A stretch of 64,000 nt of DNA, taken from JANXQG01 sp963824275. Its GTDB lineage: Bacteria > Planctomycetota > Planctomycetia > Pirellulales > Thermoguttaceae. Location of the stretch: positions 1 to 64,000 of the forward strand of contig CAWGOT010000001.1 in the NCBI GenBank assembly GCA_963824275.1, given 5' to 3'. The number at the start of each line of letters is the position of its first letter. The stretch's first letter is position 1. This document shows, piece by piece, positions 20,892-29,908 of this stretch. The notes under the pieces are model-generated. The model was not told the DNA's origin and did not search any database. It was given only the letters and a program-made list of their open reading frames with translations. A program made the position numbers and the translations under genes.

Positions 20892-21065
20892 TCATTCAGC
20901 TATCTTCAGTGAGGGCATGTTCCCCTTGTAAAGTGCCTCATTCTTGAGAGTGTCGTATTGCGCATCGAATAGCTTGCTGTCAAGTGTTGAATTGTTCTTG
21001 TCGAACGAATCAACAGCAGCGTCCGGCTGCTGAGCTGCTTTGTTGACCCAAATGCCAGTCGAAGC
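20892..21065 (-). pseudogene. ORF remnant without start codon
   Basis: An open frame of about 57 codons follows an in-frame TAG and has no proper start: TGIWVNKAAQQPDAAVDSF ... NEALYKGNMPSLKIAE, then stop. Its upstream end carries a 34-base motif shared with 25560-25600. It probably is the 3' end of a decayed gene. No family is recognised. The rest of 20787-21159 shows nothing else. Confidence 0.3.
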
Positions 21066-21159
21066 CTACCTCACTGCGCCACGCATGCGAGGCGTTCTTG
21101 CTCCGAGATCGCCAATCGCAGTTCGCTAAATACGCATTTATCTCACGTGTTCCTGCTGG

Positions 21160-22374
21160 TTACCCTGAATCTTTCTTTGATTCCTCCGTCGGCAAAAGAC
21201 TGGTCTTGCCGGCTCTTATACGAATCGTTTGGCTCAACAGAAACGACTTGGCATCCCAAATCGTGACGGTTCCGCCAAATTCGCCAAGTGCAATCCTAGT
21301 TCCGTCAGGACTAAACGCGACCGTGCTTACCCAATCGGACCGACTGAACGAATGCAAGCGTTGGCCCGACTCCACGTTCCACAGAATCGCCGCACGTTGT
21401 ACAAAGCCCGCCAAGAGCAACTTGCCGTCCGGACTCAACGCGATTGTCGGTTCGCCAAGATCATCGGGACCCTGTAATTCACGGATTCGCTTGCCGGACC
21501 GAGTGTTCCAGATTGCCATTTTATTGTCAAGGCGTCCGCTCGCCGCTATGTCGTCGATGGCAATCGCGGAAATGGAGCAGCCAGCGACCGCGGCCGCGGT
21601 CAGGGGACGCAACTCCTGAGGTAATATGCGGATTTCGCCTTTTTGGAATCGCCAAAGCACGACATCGTAGACGTTCATCCCAAGGATCGCTTGTTCGTCA
21701 TCTCCCGCGAACGTCACGTGCAGAACCTGCCCCCGCGGCAGGAGGCCGCCTTTGATCGTCGCCACTTCCTCGCCCGTCTCCGCACTCCATACGATGGCGC
21801 GCTTGTCGCCCTGATCGGGATCTCCTTCTGCGCTGCTGACCAAATGCTTCCCATCGCGGCTGAACGCAACTCCCGTTAGCTGGCCCGAGTGCCCCTTGAG
21901 CCGTCGTATCAGCGTGCCGGTCTCGGCATTCCATAACGACGCGGTCATGTCTCCGGAACCCGTTGCGAGGCGGCTGCCATCACGACTAAGCGCCGCACAG
22001 GTAACCGCAAGCCGATGTCCTTTGAAAGTACGAACGGTAGTGCCGGAGGCGATTTCTACGAGCCGGGCCTGCCGATCCGTCGAGATCATTAGAAGCCTGG
22101 AGTCCGGAGAAAAAGCGACTTGGATCACGCGAAAATCGTCCGCATCCGGGGCGTCAACCTGGCTACTGCTCGACCTGGGTTCCGCGGGAACGGGGACTTG
22201 CGGTTCTAGGGTGGCGCCGTCCGGCAAAATATGGCCCCCATTGCCGGTTCGCGCCAACTGCCCCGCGCCGTTAAACGGCCCGCGCCAAGCGATGGCGAGC
22301 GCAACAACCACGGCGACAACAGCGCCTGCGATCAACTTTGCAGGGGACAATAGAGCACCAAATGAGCGATTCAT
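21160..22374 (-). CDS. Membrane-anchored WD40-repeat protein
   Basis: 404 residues, intact. One N-terminal membrane segment (~13-32, LIAGAVVAVVVALAIAW) is followed by a spacer. From ~75 to 385 come about seven WD40 units with the usual SPDSRLL / GHxxxVTxxAxSxDGxxLATGSGD / xLWNAETG pattern (for example GDMTASLWNAETGTLIRRLK). The repeats would form a beta-propeller outside the membrane for protein binding. Its position among LRR genes and Rhs fragments suggests it belongs to the same accessory cluster. Enzymatic function is not expected. Confidence 0.75.
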   Translation of the reverse strand: MNRSFGALLSPAKLIAGAVVAVVVALAIAWRGPFNGAGQLARTGNGGHILPDGATLEPQVPVPAEPRSSSSQVDAPDADDFRVIQVAFSPDSRLLMISTDRQARLVEIASGTTVRTFKGHRLAVTCAALSRDGSRLATGSGDMTASLWNAETGTLIRRLKGHSGQLTGVAFSRDGKHLVSSAEGDPDQGDKRAIVWSAETGEEVATIKGGLLPRGQVLHVTFAGDDEQAILGMNVYDVVLWRFQKGEIRILPQELRPLTAAAVAGCSISAIAIDDIAASGRLDNKMAIWNTRSGKRIRELQGPDDLGEPTIALSPDGKLLLAGFVQRAAILWNVESGQRLHSFSRSDWVSTVAFSPDGTRIALGEFGGTVTIWDAKSFLLSQTIRIRAGKTSLLPTEESKKDSG

Positions 22375-22528
22375 GGCTTGACCTCCAATCCAAGTGAATT
22401 AGGGACCCCACTTCCACCCCTGGACCAACACTCCATATGGTAAGCCCACCATAGAACAACAATCCGCAATTGTACGCCCACATCTGACCGTTCATAGTCG
22501 GTCTTTTCTGGCACGGATTTACCTGCCG

Positions 22529-23837
22529 TCATTCGCGCTCAATCTTGCAGTTCGGCAAGTCCTTCTTGAGATTCTTTATTCCATCGTCACTAACTTTGCT
22601 CCCCAGCCGTAGCTCTCGCAGATTCGCAAGTCCGCTCAGGCACCGCAACCCGGCATCTGTGACCACAGTCTCGCGGAGGTCAAGATTCGCGAGTTGGCTG
22701 AGGCAACTTAGGCGCGCAAGTCCAGCATCTGTGACATGGGTGCCCCGGAGGTTCAGATAGGTGAGGTTTGTCATTCGGCCAACGAGTTCCAAGCCGGCAT
22801 TCGTTACCCGGGTTTCGTCCAATTCCAATTCCGCGATTTGATGCAGGGCGCTCAGGTTTGCGAGCCCGTCGTCGGTGATTGCTGTCTCGCCGAGTCGGAG
22901 GTCCGTCAAGTCTGTCAGGCCTCCAAGGTGAATAAGTCCAAGATCAGTGACACGGTTGCCGCTGATATCAAGACTGGTCAGGTGCCGGAGTTCGCCGACG
23001 TAGACGAGGCCGGCGTCGGTGATTTTTGTTGACGAAAGTCCCAACTCCGATAGTCCCTTAAGCGCGGCAAGATGTGGCAAACCAGCGTCGGTGACGGACG
23101 TTCGCGTCAAGGCGCAGCCGCTCAAGTCGATCCATTCCGTCCACGTACCTAAGCCCTGACCCCGTGATCCTCTGCGAGGCGGGCAGCGCAACAACTTTTA
23201 GCTGCGTCAGCGCTCGCAGGGGTTCAAGTTGGTCGTCCGTCACGTTGCTGAAGGGAAGGACAAAGCACTGTAGTCGCGGCAAGCCGCTCAGATGCCTCAG
23301 AGCGCCGTCAAGAAATGGACCATCTTTCAGCGTGACGGCCACAACGTCGCCGAAGAAGTCCTCGTTCAGGGAAGCTGGAAACCAATCTGGCCAGGGGCAA
23401 GCCGCGTCCAGTTGCGGATACCCCTTCGAGTCAACCTGCCAGTCGTAGCAGACCACTGCAGCCGACTTTCGGATCTCTTCGACCACTCGGCCCTGCTCGC
23501 GCGCCTTGCGCAACTCTGCCGCGAGCCAACCGAGTGGCAATGCGACTACGACGGGCACTGCCAGCAAGAAGCCTACGCCGAACTGGAATCGCAGGCGGTA
23601 GACTAACGCGAAAACGAAGCACAGCAGCCAGATGAGGATCAGCGCCACCGTGCTTGCGACCGCCGTCAGCACGGCCCAGCCCTTGTGGCAATTGAAAGGG
23701 AGCCAATGAAATCGCTGGGACAGGAAGAGGAAACCGGTCGCGGCCGCTGAGCCGAACGAGAACCAGCTCGGCGTCGGGTGCAACCATCGGTGAACCAATA
23801 TGCGCGAGGCCATAGGCGGCACCATCGAGGTTCTCAC
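22529..23837 (-). CDS. LRR protein B, membrane-anchored (one frame break)
   Basis: The N-terminal ~120 residues have two to four hydrophobic helices (RLRFQFGVGFLLAVPVVVAL). A linker follows with CYDWQVDSKGYP, then degenerate LRRs of the planctomycete type, xxLxxLxLxxTxVTDAGLxxL, about nine units, ending LPNCKIERE. The frame changes near 23110, inside the first LRR, and repeats continue on both sides. The start is uncertain (GTG 23837 or ATG 23825). It begins 7 bases after Rhs fragment 1, the position an immunity gene takes behind an Rhs toxin C-terminus. An immunity or other protein-binding role is inference. Confidence 0.65.
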
Positions 23838-23843
23838 GTCCTC

Positions 23844-24239
23844 TTACCTTCCTTCTTTTCGGTTGCCCTCGCAGAGTTTCTTCCAACGGCTGCGACATAT
23901 GTTGTAGATGTAATGCAGTACGCGATTATAACCGTTTGTGGAAGCGTTTGCCACGTCCTGGGGAGTGTTGCTGGAGCCGGGATCGATCACCGCCCGCAGC
24001 AGGTCGTTGCTGTATATCGGCACCGTACTTGCTGTCAGCCCCAAATTACTGCCATACACGTAGGTGGTGGTCTCATCGACCAGGGTGCTGAAAGTCCCGG
24101 CGGCGATCGAGAACGTGTTGCCGCTGACGCTGATGCCCAAAATCCCCTCGGTCGGCGTAGCCATAATGGTGTATACGGACCACGCCAGCGGTGGTATTCC
24201 GGCGCGAATTGCCATGCACACATTGCGAAAAAACCGCAA
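23844..24239 (-). pseudogene. Rhs (YD-repeat) protein fragment 1
   Basis: The translated segment TTTYVYGSNLGLTASTVPIY, then NDLLRAVIDPG and NTPQDVANASTNGYNRV, is Rhs/YD-repeat-like sequence as seen in planctomycete Rhs proteins. The reading frame then ends in a short unrelated tail (LHYIYNICRSRWKKL...). The nucleotide block 23923-24291 is repeated at 27670-28320. It lacks any plausible full-length gene. I read it as an orphan Rhs C-terminal junction left by recombination. Confidence 0.6.
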
Positions 24240-24291
24240 ATTCGCAAGTCACGGCGGCCAGAGGAGTTGCGACGCAATCCGCGCCGCAGCG
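23923..24291. repeat. Direct repeat of Rhs-derived block, copy 1
   Basis: 369 bases, closely matching 27670-28320 except that the second copy has a 291-bp insertion and lacks about 9 bases (GAGCCGGGAT region). The homology runs past the Rhs reading frame into CCATGCACACATTGCG and GCAAGTCACGGCGGCC, so the duplicated unit is defined at DNA level. Confidence 0.85.
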
Positions 24292-25282
24292 GTCGCGTCC
24301 GTTATCTCCAAAGTCGGTGGATGTCACGCTTTCCTTCCGCGGAAAGCCGTTGTCGCCCCAGACGCGGCAGTTCGGCAGTGCGAGCTGAAATTTCTCTGCA
24401 CCTTCACTAGTGACCTTGGTCCAGCCGATCCATAGGTCTTCGAGCTGCGGCAATCGGGCGAGAATTGTGAGTCCGGCGTCCCCGACGTTGGTGTGTTGAA
24501 GACCAAGTTCGCGAACATGAGTTATCCCAACGAGGTGTTCCAGTCCTGTATCCGTGACGTTCCGTGTTGTTCAGCCCCAAACTTTCAAGTTCGGTCAGCG
24601 CAGCCAAATGTGCAACTCCCGCATCCGTGACCTGCGTAAAGGACAGGTCCAAGCGCCGAAGTCGGGCCAGCCCGGCGATGTGTGCTAGCCCTGCGTCTGT
24701 GACGTGCGTGTAACAGAGGTCCAAGCCGCGAAGTCGGCTCAGCGCGGCGACGTGCTCCAATCCGGCGTCGGTGAATCTTCTGCTGCCGCTTTCCCCGACG
24801 GTCACATCGACAACGTCTGCCAAGAACTCCTTTCCTACGACCGCGCGCAACCACGTTGGTCCGGGCGGCCGCAGCGCGGGCGAATAGTGATCGTTCTGAT
24901 CGTACTCCCAATCATACCACACGGTCCCACCGAAATTCTTAATGCACTGGACCGCTGCCTCTTGCCGCCGTGCGCTCTTAGCGACCTTCGCGAACCAACT
25001 GAACGGCGCGGCGACCGCCACCACGAGCAGCAACAACGTTCGCACTGTGAACTGGAGTCGCCATCGAAAAGCCATAGCCGCCAAACACCAAAGTACCATC
25101 AGCAGCACGATGCTTCCCGCACCAGTCACCGCCACAAGCACGGCGAAGCCTTTCTTCCACGCCGGCCAGACGAATATATCGGAAAGGAACAGCAAAGTCG
25201 TCACCAGTAGCGAGCCGTAAATGAGCCAGATGGGCGTAGGTTGGAACCATCGGTATTGGGGCTTCGATTCGCTCATAGCCAT
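24073..25282 (-). CDS. LRR protein A, membrane-anchored (one frame break, 3' end runs into Rhs fragment)
   Basis: ATG 25282 (or 25276) overlaps the stop of the upstream ORF remnant (TGATG). The N-terminus has three to four hydrophobic helices (IWLIYGSLLVTTLLFLSDIF; LQFTVRTLLLLVVAVAAPF). A linker with TVWYDWEYDQNDHYSPALRP follows, then LRRs (RGLDLCYTHVTDAGLAHIAG and similar). A one-base break near 24555 restores NVTDTGLEHL. After the last LRR, LPNCRVWGDNGF, there is no stop. The frame continues out of register through the Rhs block to 24073, so the natural end was probably replaced. The real protein likely ends near 24300. Confidence 0.6.
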
Positions 25283-25690
25283 CAGTGTTCCACGGCATCG
25301 ATATTGCGACGAATGTAGTCAGTCCAGGCCGCGAGCATCGCGTAAAGCATGTTCCAATCAAGTCCCTCGGTGCCCGGCAAACCCGCAGCCACAGAACAAG
25401 TTCAGTGAAGCGGTGTCGGCCGCTGCCCAGTCTCTTTCGGAGAGCTTCGCACGCCGAACCAACTCGCCCTGCCAAGTATCTTGGCTTGGACAGTTACTGC
25501 CGAAAATTCGGCCCATGGATTTCGTTTCTGCGATCGAATCCATTGCCACTCTATCTATGCCGAAACCTACCTCAGCGCACCGCACATGCGAGGCGTTGCC
25601 GAACACAATTCACCAAATTCGGTGGATGCCACCTTCTCCTGCCCCGAATGCAGCGATTTCCCTATGCAAGCTTTTCAGCCTTCCTTCCCA
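25282..25690 (-). pseudogene. Degenerate ORF coupled to LRR protein A
   Basis: Coding-like pieces in three frames: EESWEGRLKSLHREIAAFG, then FGNASHVRCAEVGFGIDRVA and LVRRAKLSERDWAAADTASL, then GLDWNMLYAMLAAWTDYI and RRNIDAVEH-stop. The last stop overlaps the LRR-A start. At least two indels (near 25600 and 25375) break it. If repaired it would encode about 130 residues of unknown family. Its position before an LRR gene would fit a toxin/immunity pair, but nothing in it is recognisable as a toxin. Confidence 0.35.
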
Positions 25691-25703
25691 GGATTCCTCG
25701 TGC

Positions 25704-26264
25704 TCACGGGAGGGTGAATTCTCCATCCTTTAGGCCGGGGACCGATACAAGCAGAATCACCTTTTCAGGGCTGCCGGCCTCTCTTGCCGCATCGTTAAAT
25801 TCGCGGATCGCCTGGGCCACCTGTGGCACCGATCTTATCTCCGTCTCATCGATTTGTAAATCGAAAACGGCACGCCTATAATCTCTGGGGCCATTTTCGG
25901 CCTGCTCCACCCAAAACCTGATCGACTTGACTACTCGCGCCCTGTCCATCGGATGGCCATCGATGTCTGCGATCGTCAACTTGCCTTCATTCGACAGTCG
26001 TAAACACAAGTTCATGATCAGCGTCGGGCATTTACCGGGGTATGGGATGTTCGCATCGCGGAGCACCACTTTCGGACTCGTTAGCCCCCACTCGTAGGCA
26101 GAAACATCATCGGCTACTTTTGTCCCAGTGCCTCCTGTGAAATGCAACACGAGAAGCGCGATCGCGACGGCGACGATGAGCCCGAACGCGACAGCGACGC
26201 CAAGCCTCCGATTCCAACCGAATCGGCCAATAATCAGCTTCTCTGCGCTTGACTGCGAGACCAT
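25704..26264 (-). CDS. Single-pass membrane protein, unknown
   Basis: Start ATG 26264 (MVSQSSAEKLIIGRFGWNRR) has AAAGGA about 8 bases upstream; the open frame extends to 26402 but without a ribosome site. 186 residues: cytoplasmic basic N-terminus, membrane helix ~27-47 (LGVAVAFGLIVAVAIALLVL), then an ~135-residue soluble domain ending VPQVAQAIREFNDAAREAG and VILLVSVPGLKD. The helix-plus-small-domain layout resembles ExbD/TolR only loosely. No family is assigned. The gene is intact, unlike its neighbours. Confidence 0.5.
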   Translation of the reverse strand: MVSQSSAEKLIIGRFGWNRRLGVAVAFGLIVAVAIALLVLHFTGGTGTKVADDVSAYEWGLTSPKVVLRDANIPYPGKCPTLIMNLCLRLSNEGKLTIADIDGHPMDRARVVKSIRFWVEQAENGPRDYRRAVFDLQIDETEIRSVPQVAQAIREFNDAAREAGSPEKVILLVSVPGLKDGEFTLP

Positions 26265-26420
26265 TCCTTTTGTCCTTTCAGCTAGGATCCGGCGCCGGCT
26301 GACCGTTTGCCCCGTTGCCCAGAACTCGAACGGAATGGGATTGTCGTATCTCGGCTGCTCATGTTCCGGCGCCGCGGGTGCTGGAGCCGCCGCGCGTGCC
26401 ACGACACACGTTGACCATAC

Positions 26421-27487
26421 TTATTGCCAAATTACGTCCGTCGCGGGCAGTGCTCTCCGAAGCCGCGCTATCCCATCCTCCGTTATTTTCGTACGGCTAA
26501 CGTCTAAATGCCGCAGCATCTTAAGTCGCGTAAGATCACGAACCGCGGCGTCCGTCACTCGCGTGTCGCGCAGGTTTAGCGAGTCAGCCAGGTTTAGATT
26601 GGCCAGCCGCCCGATTCCGGCATCCGTCACCTGCGTTCCGCTTAGATCCAGGAACTGTAATTGTGCCAACCCGCGCAAGCTCAAAAGCCCCGCGTCGCTT
26701 ATCATGTCGCCCGAAAGGCAGAGCGTGACCAGGTTATTCAAGTTCGCGATGTGTCCCAGACCGCGATCCGTCACCGCCGTGCGGCTCAACGCGAGTGTGA
26801 CCAACTGCCTCATGCGCCAATATCGACCAAGCCGGCATCCGTAATTCTCGTGCCTGAGAGCAGGAGCCAACCCACTCGCGGAAGTCGGCTGAGGTTGGCA
26901 GCGCCTTCGTCACCTACGCGCGTCCCGGACAGGTCAAGCACCGAGAGCTCTGGCACGCTTCTTAACGCGTTTAATCCCGCGTCCGAAACACCAGTTCGAG
27001 GTACGCGCAAAATACGGAGCGCACTGTGATTCGCGATGCGTCTGAGCGACTCGTCCCCAGTCCGCGTATCGGACAAATCGAGGGTCTCAAGCAATCGAAG
27101 ATCATCGATCGTCCACAGGTCATCGTCACAAACGTCGGTACCCGCAAGCCCAAGACCAGTCAGGCTCGTGCATTCGCTCAGCAGCTTCATGTCGTGCTTG
27201 GCTATGGCCCCTCGGGGCAAACGGACATCGATAACAGGCATAAAGAATTCGACTGACGAGAGTGGAGCGCGTCCAAAAGGGGATGGACCAAGCGTGACAA
27301 CTCCTCCAACGTTGCGAAGCCGCCGCCCAATGGCCTGCTGCCGCTGAAAGCCGTAAAGCGACCGAATTAGCACGCCAGCGGCCGCGGCACACAGCAGAAG
27401 CACAAGCCACATGCAACACCGACGGTGCGCGTTCCTGCGTGCGCTGATAGAATTCCGCTCCGGCTCTGGATAGGTTTCACTCACCAT
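26421..27487 (-). CDS. LRR protein E, membrane-anchored (one frame break)
   Basis: One N-terminal membrane helix (~25-45, CCMWLVLLLCAAAAGVLIRS), then a spacer with IGRRLRNVGGVVTLGP. Nine or ten LRR units of the VTDAGL type follow (RTGVSDAGLNAL; GTQVTDAGIGRL; TKITEDGIARL), ending ATDVIWQ. The frame changes near 26820, between two repeats, with repeats continuing. About 354 residues. It starts 16 bases after the stop of Rhs fragment 2, mirroring LRR B behind Rhs fragment 1. An immunity-like role is inferred from this repeated arrangement. Confidence 0.65.
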
Positions 27488-27503
27488 TCGTTCCTACAAA
27501 AGG

Positions 27504-27878
27504 CTACTCGGGTCGATATCTACCTTCGTAGCCGCTCGTCTGAAACACTAGTCGTTTCTTTAGATCGATCGTCTGACCATTGTCGCTCCGCCGCACCTTA
27601 AAGGTAATGTAATACTCGAAAATCCAATGAATGCACACGTGCCCGTCGTCGGCCTGGAAGTGAGAGTACCGATTATAACCGTTTGTGGAAGCGTTTGCCA
27701 CGTCCTGGGGAGTGTTGCTGGCGATCACCGCCCGCAGCAGGTCGTTGCTGTATATCGGCACCGTACTCGCTGTCAGCCCCAAATTGCTGCCATACACGTA
27801 GGTGGTGGTCTCATCGACCGGGGTGCTGAAAGTCCCGGCGGCGATCGAGAACGTGTTGCCGCTGACGCTGATGCGCAA
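27504..27878 (-). pseudogene. Rhs (YD-repeat) protein fragment 2 with different C-terminal tail
   Basis: It repeats the Rhs-like residues of fragment 1 (TTTYVYGSNLGLTASTVPIY; NTPQDVANASTNGYNR). It then switches to an unrelated ~55-residue tail (YSHFQADDGHVCIHWIFEYY ... GYEGRYRPE). Sharing one junction (NGYNR) with different tails after it is how Rhs C-terminal polymorphism looks. The tail is not a toxin family I know. LRR E follows at once. Confidence 0.6.
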
Positions 27879-28320
27879 AATCCCCTCCGTCGGCGTAGCC
27901 GCATATTGCTCGGTCTATATGGTCTTCCCGGCGCTCGCATCCTGCGGTATTTTCGCTTCAGCGCAGCCAGGACGGTGGGCTCGCTATGCCAGTGGAGGAA
28001 GCTTCATCGGCGCCAGGCCCTCCGTGTCGCCGGACGGCAAACTCGTCGTTTACGCCTCTCCGTCCGCAGGCCACGGAGACATTTACCTGCTGTCGTTGGA
28101 CGGAAAGACGCGAAACCGCCTCACCAGCGATCCCAACTACGAGGGCGACCCGGCGTGGTCGCCGGATGGAAGAAGTAATCTAAAAGTATCGATAATGGCG
28201 TATACGGACCCCGCCCGCGGCGGTATTCCGGCGCGAATTGCCATGCACACATTGCGAAAAAAGCGCAAATTCGCAAGTCACGGCGGCCAGAGGAGTTGCG
28301 ACGCAATCCGCGCCGCAGCG
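27670..28320. repeat. Direct repeat of Rhs-derived block, copy 2 (split)
   Basis: It matches 23923-24291 in two parts, 27670-27900 and 28192-28320, separated by the 291-bp insertion at 27901-28191. Confidence 0.85.
27901..28191 (+). pseudogene. TolB-propeller (PD40) lipoprotein gene fragment inserted in Rhs block
   Basis: From ATG 27919 the plus strand reads a lipoprotein-like signal (MVFPALASCGIFASAQPG, with Cys after LAS). It continues ARPSVSPDGKLVVYASPSAG, GDIYLLSLDGKTRNRLTS and DPAWSPDGRS, the PD40/TolB beta-propeller repeat pattern. Only about the first 90 residues are present, with no stop or later repeats. It is the 5' piece of a gene, opposite in strand to the Rhs fragment it interrupts. 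The insert is exactly absent from the other Rhs block copy. Confidence 0.7.
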
Positions 28321-28352
28321 CTGATTTTCATTTCCCATTCTTGCCGCCAAAT

Positions 28353-28391
28353 CCGTATATATCTATATCCAGGCGTTGCTCTTTGACAATT
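28353..28391 (+). repeat. Dispersed motif CCGTATATAT...CTTTGACAATT, copy 2
   Basis: Second copy of the 39-base motif at 5162-5200. It lies about 85 bases before the 118-bp tandem repeat array, a leader-like position. Confidence 0.5.
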
Positions 28392-28474
28392 GACCTAAGC
28401 AAAATCACCGCCCCCGCGCGGTGCCGGGGGCAACGGTGGACGGTCGGTCCACGGCGCCGGCCGTCCACCTCGAT

Positions 28475-28822
28475 CGCAGCGCGGCGGACCACCAGCAAAG
28501 ACAGGAAGATGACCGACAGGAATAGGAAGGTCGGAAGCGGATTTTTTTGCGCAAGTTCGGGCAAAAACCACCCGTTGGCATGGGGCGACCCCCGAACCGT
28601 TCGGGACAAACAGCAAAGACAGGAAAATGACCGACAGGAATAGGAAGGCCGGAAGCGGATTTTTTTCGAGCAAGTTCGGGCAAAAACCACCCGTTGGCAT
28701 GGGGCGACTCCGAAGCGCGGCGGACCAACAGCAAAGAAAGGAAAATGACCGACAGGAATAGGAAGGTCGGAAGCGGATTTATTTGCGCAAGTTCGGGCAA
28801 AAACCACCCGTTGGCATGGAAA
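28475..28822 (+). repeat. 118-bp tandem repeat, about 2.8 copies
   Basis: Units begin AGCAAAGACAGGAA at 28494, 28612 and 28730, a period of exactly 118 bases, with scattered substitutions. A partial GCGCGGCGGACCA lies before the first. Each unit holds GACCGACAGGAATAGGAAGG and CACCCGTTGGCATGGGGCGA. The third copy decays after GGCATGG. The spacing is too long and the units too uniform for CRISPR. The remainder of 28321-29098 shows no gene. Confidence 0.85.
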
Positions 28823-29098
28823 TTCCGCAGCGTGGACTCGGATTGGAGATTGGGTTGGCAGCAGAAATCCGGAGCGGGGAACAATTTGCGGGCATTGCCG
28901 CGAATAGTCTGGCAGGCGCGATCTCCCGCCCGGTCCGGCCGCTCGCGCGGCGCAAACAAAAAAGTGTGGAAATGCTTGCCAAGCCCTGTGGCATTTGATA
29001 GACTGAGTGCGTTACGCTCAAATTGTTCTACGCCAGGTTTGCTGTTCCTCGCTGGCCCAAGACGATACGACCAACCCATTTTCGAAGGAGTTAGTGCG

Positions 29099-29908
29099 AT
29101 GCGATTTCGATCCCGCTTGCCGATGGTCCTTTTGACCACGGGAATGTTCGGCGTTGTTATCCTGGCTGCCGGCGCCGCGTTGGCCCAGAATAATCGGAAC
29201 AACAATAATAATCGGAACAACAACAATAACAATCAGGCGCAGAAGGCGGCGGCCACTGCCACCAAGGCGGCCGTCGACGCCGCCAACAACTTGCAGAACC
29301 AGGCCGCCGCCGCGCAAAAGACGCTCGTGGGCCTCAACGGCAGCATCAAAGCGGCCGAACAAGCGGTGTCCGAGGCGACCAAGGCCAGGAAGGCGATCGA
29401 AGATGCCGATGTCGACGGCCAATCGCCGGATTCCGATTTCGGCAAGCTCCGAGATCAGTACCGGGCGGCGGACAAGGCCTATCAGGACGCCCGCAAGACG
29501 ATCCTGAACTCCGACGATTTCAAGAACCGGCTGGCAGCCGCCCGCGAGTCGGACGAGCCGGCCCCGGCCGTGCTGGCCCTGAAGAAGGAGTTCGACGCCA
29601 TGCCGGAGATCGCCGGCCCTCGGACCGCCTTCCAGGACGTTAAAGAGACCTACGATCCGTCGCTGGCAAAGCTCTTGGCGGCCGATCCCAAGTGGGCGGA
29701 CGCGGACAAGGACCTGAAGGACAAGGAGAAGACCTTGGCCGATCTCAACCGGCAGTTCAAGGAGGCCACGGCGATTGTCAACAAGGCCAAGGCGGCCGCC
29801 AAGCTGGCGGCTGCCCAGGCTGCCGCCACCGCCGCTGCCGCGCAGCAGGCCGCCATGAACAACAACAATAACAATAACAACCGCAATCGCAAGGGCGGCG
29901 GCCAATAG
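29099..29908 (+). CDS. Exported coiled-coil protein with Asn-rich ends
   Basis: ATG 29099 follows AAGGAG by 9 bases. Signal peptide ~1-30 (MVLLTTGMFGVVILAAGAAL, ending ALAQ). The mature protein (~240 residues) is Ala/Lys/Asp-rich and almost wholly helical by composition, with heptad-like AAxxxLxxLNxxIKAAE stretches. It is bracketed by Asn-rich low-complexity tracts at the start (NNRNNNNNRNNNNN) and end (MNNNNNNNN then basic RNRKGGGQ). It is intact. A periplasmic or extracellular structural role is possible; no family is recognised. Its stop abuts the stop of the convergent queD. Confidence 0.6.
   Translation: MRFRSRLPMVLLTTGMFGVVILAAGAALAQNNRNNNNNRNNNNNNQAQKAAATATKAAVDAANNLQNQAAAAQKTLVGLNGSIKAAEQAVSEATKARKAIEDADVDGQSPDSDFGKLRDQYRAADKAYQDARKTILNSDDFKNRLAAARESDEPAPAVLALKKEFDAMPEIAGPRTAFQDVKETYDPSLAKLLAADPKWADADKDLKDKEKTLADLNRQFKEATAIVNKAKAAAKLAAAQAAATAAAAQQAAMNNNNNNNNRNRKGGGQ

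Noticed and set aside
28475..28822. CRISPR-like array
   Set aside because: The 118-bp units are repeated along their whole length, with no alternation of short constant repeats and unique spacers, and no cas genes are in the window.
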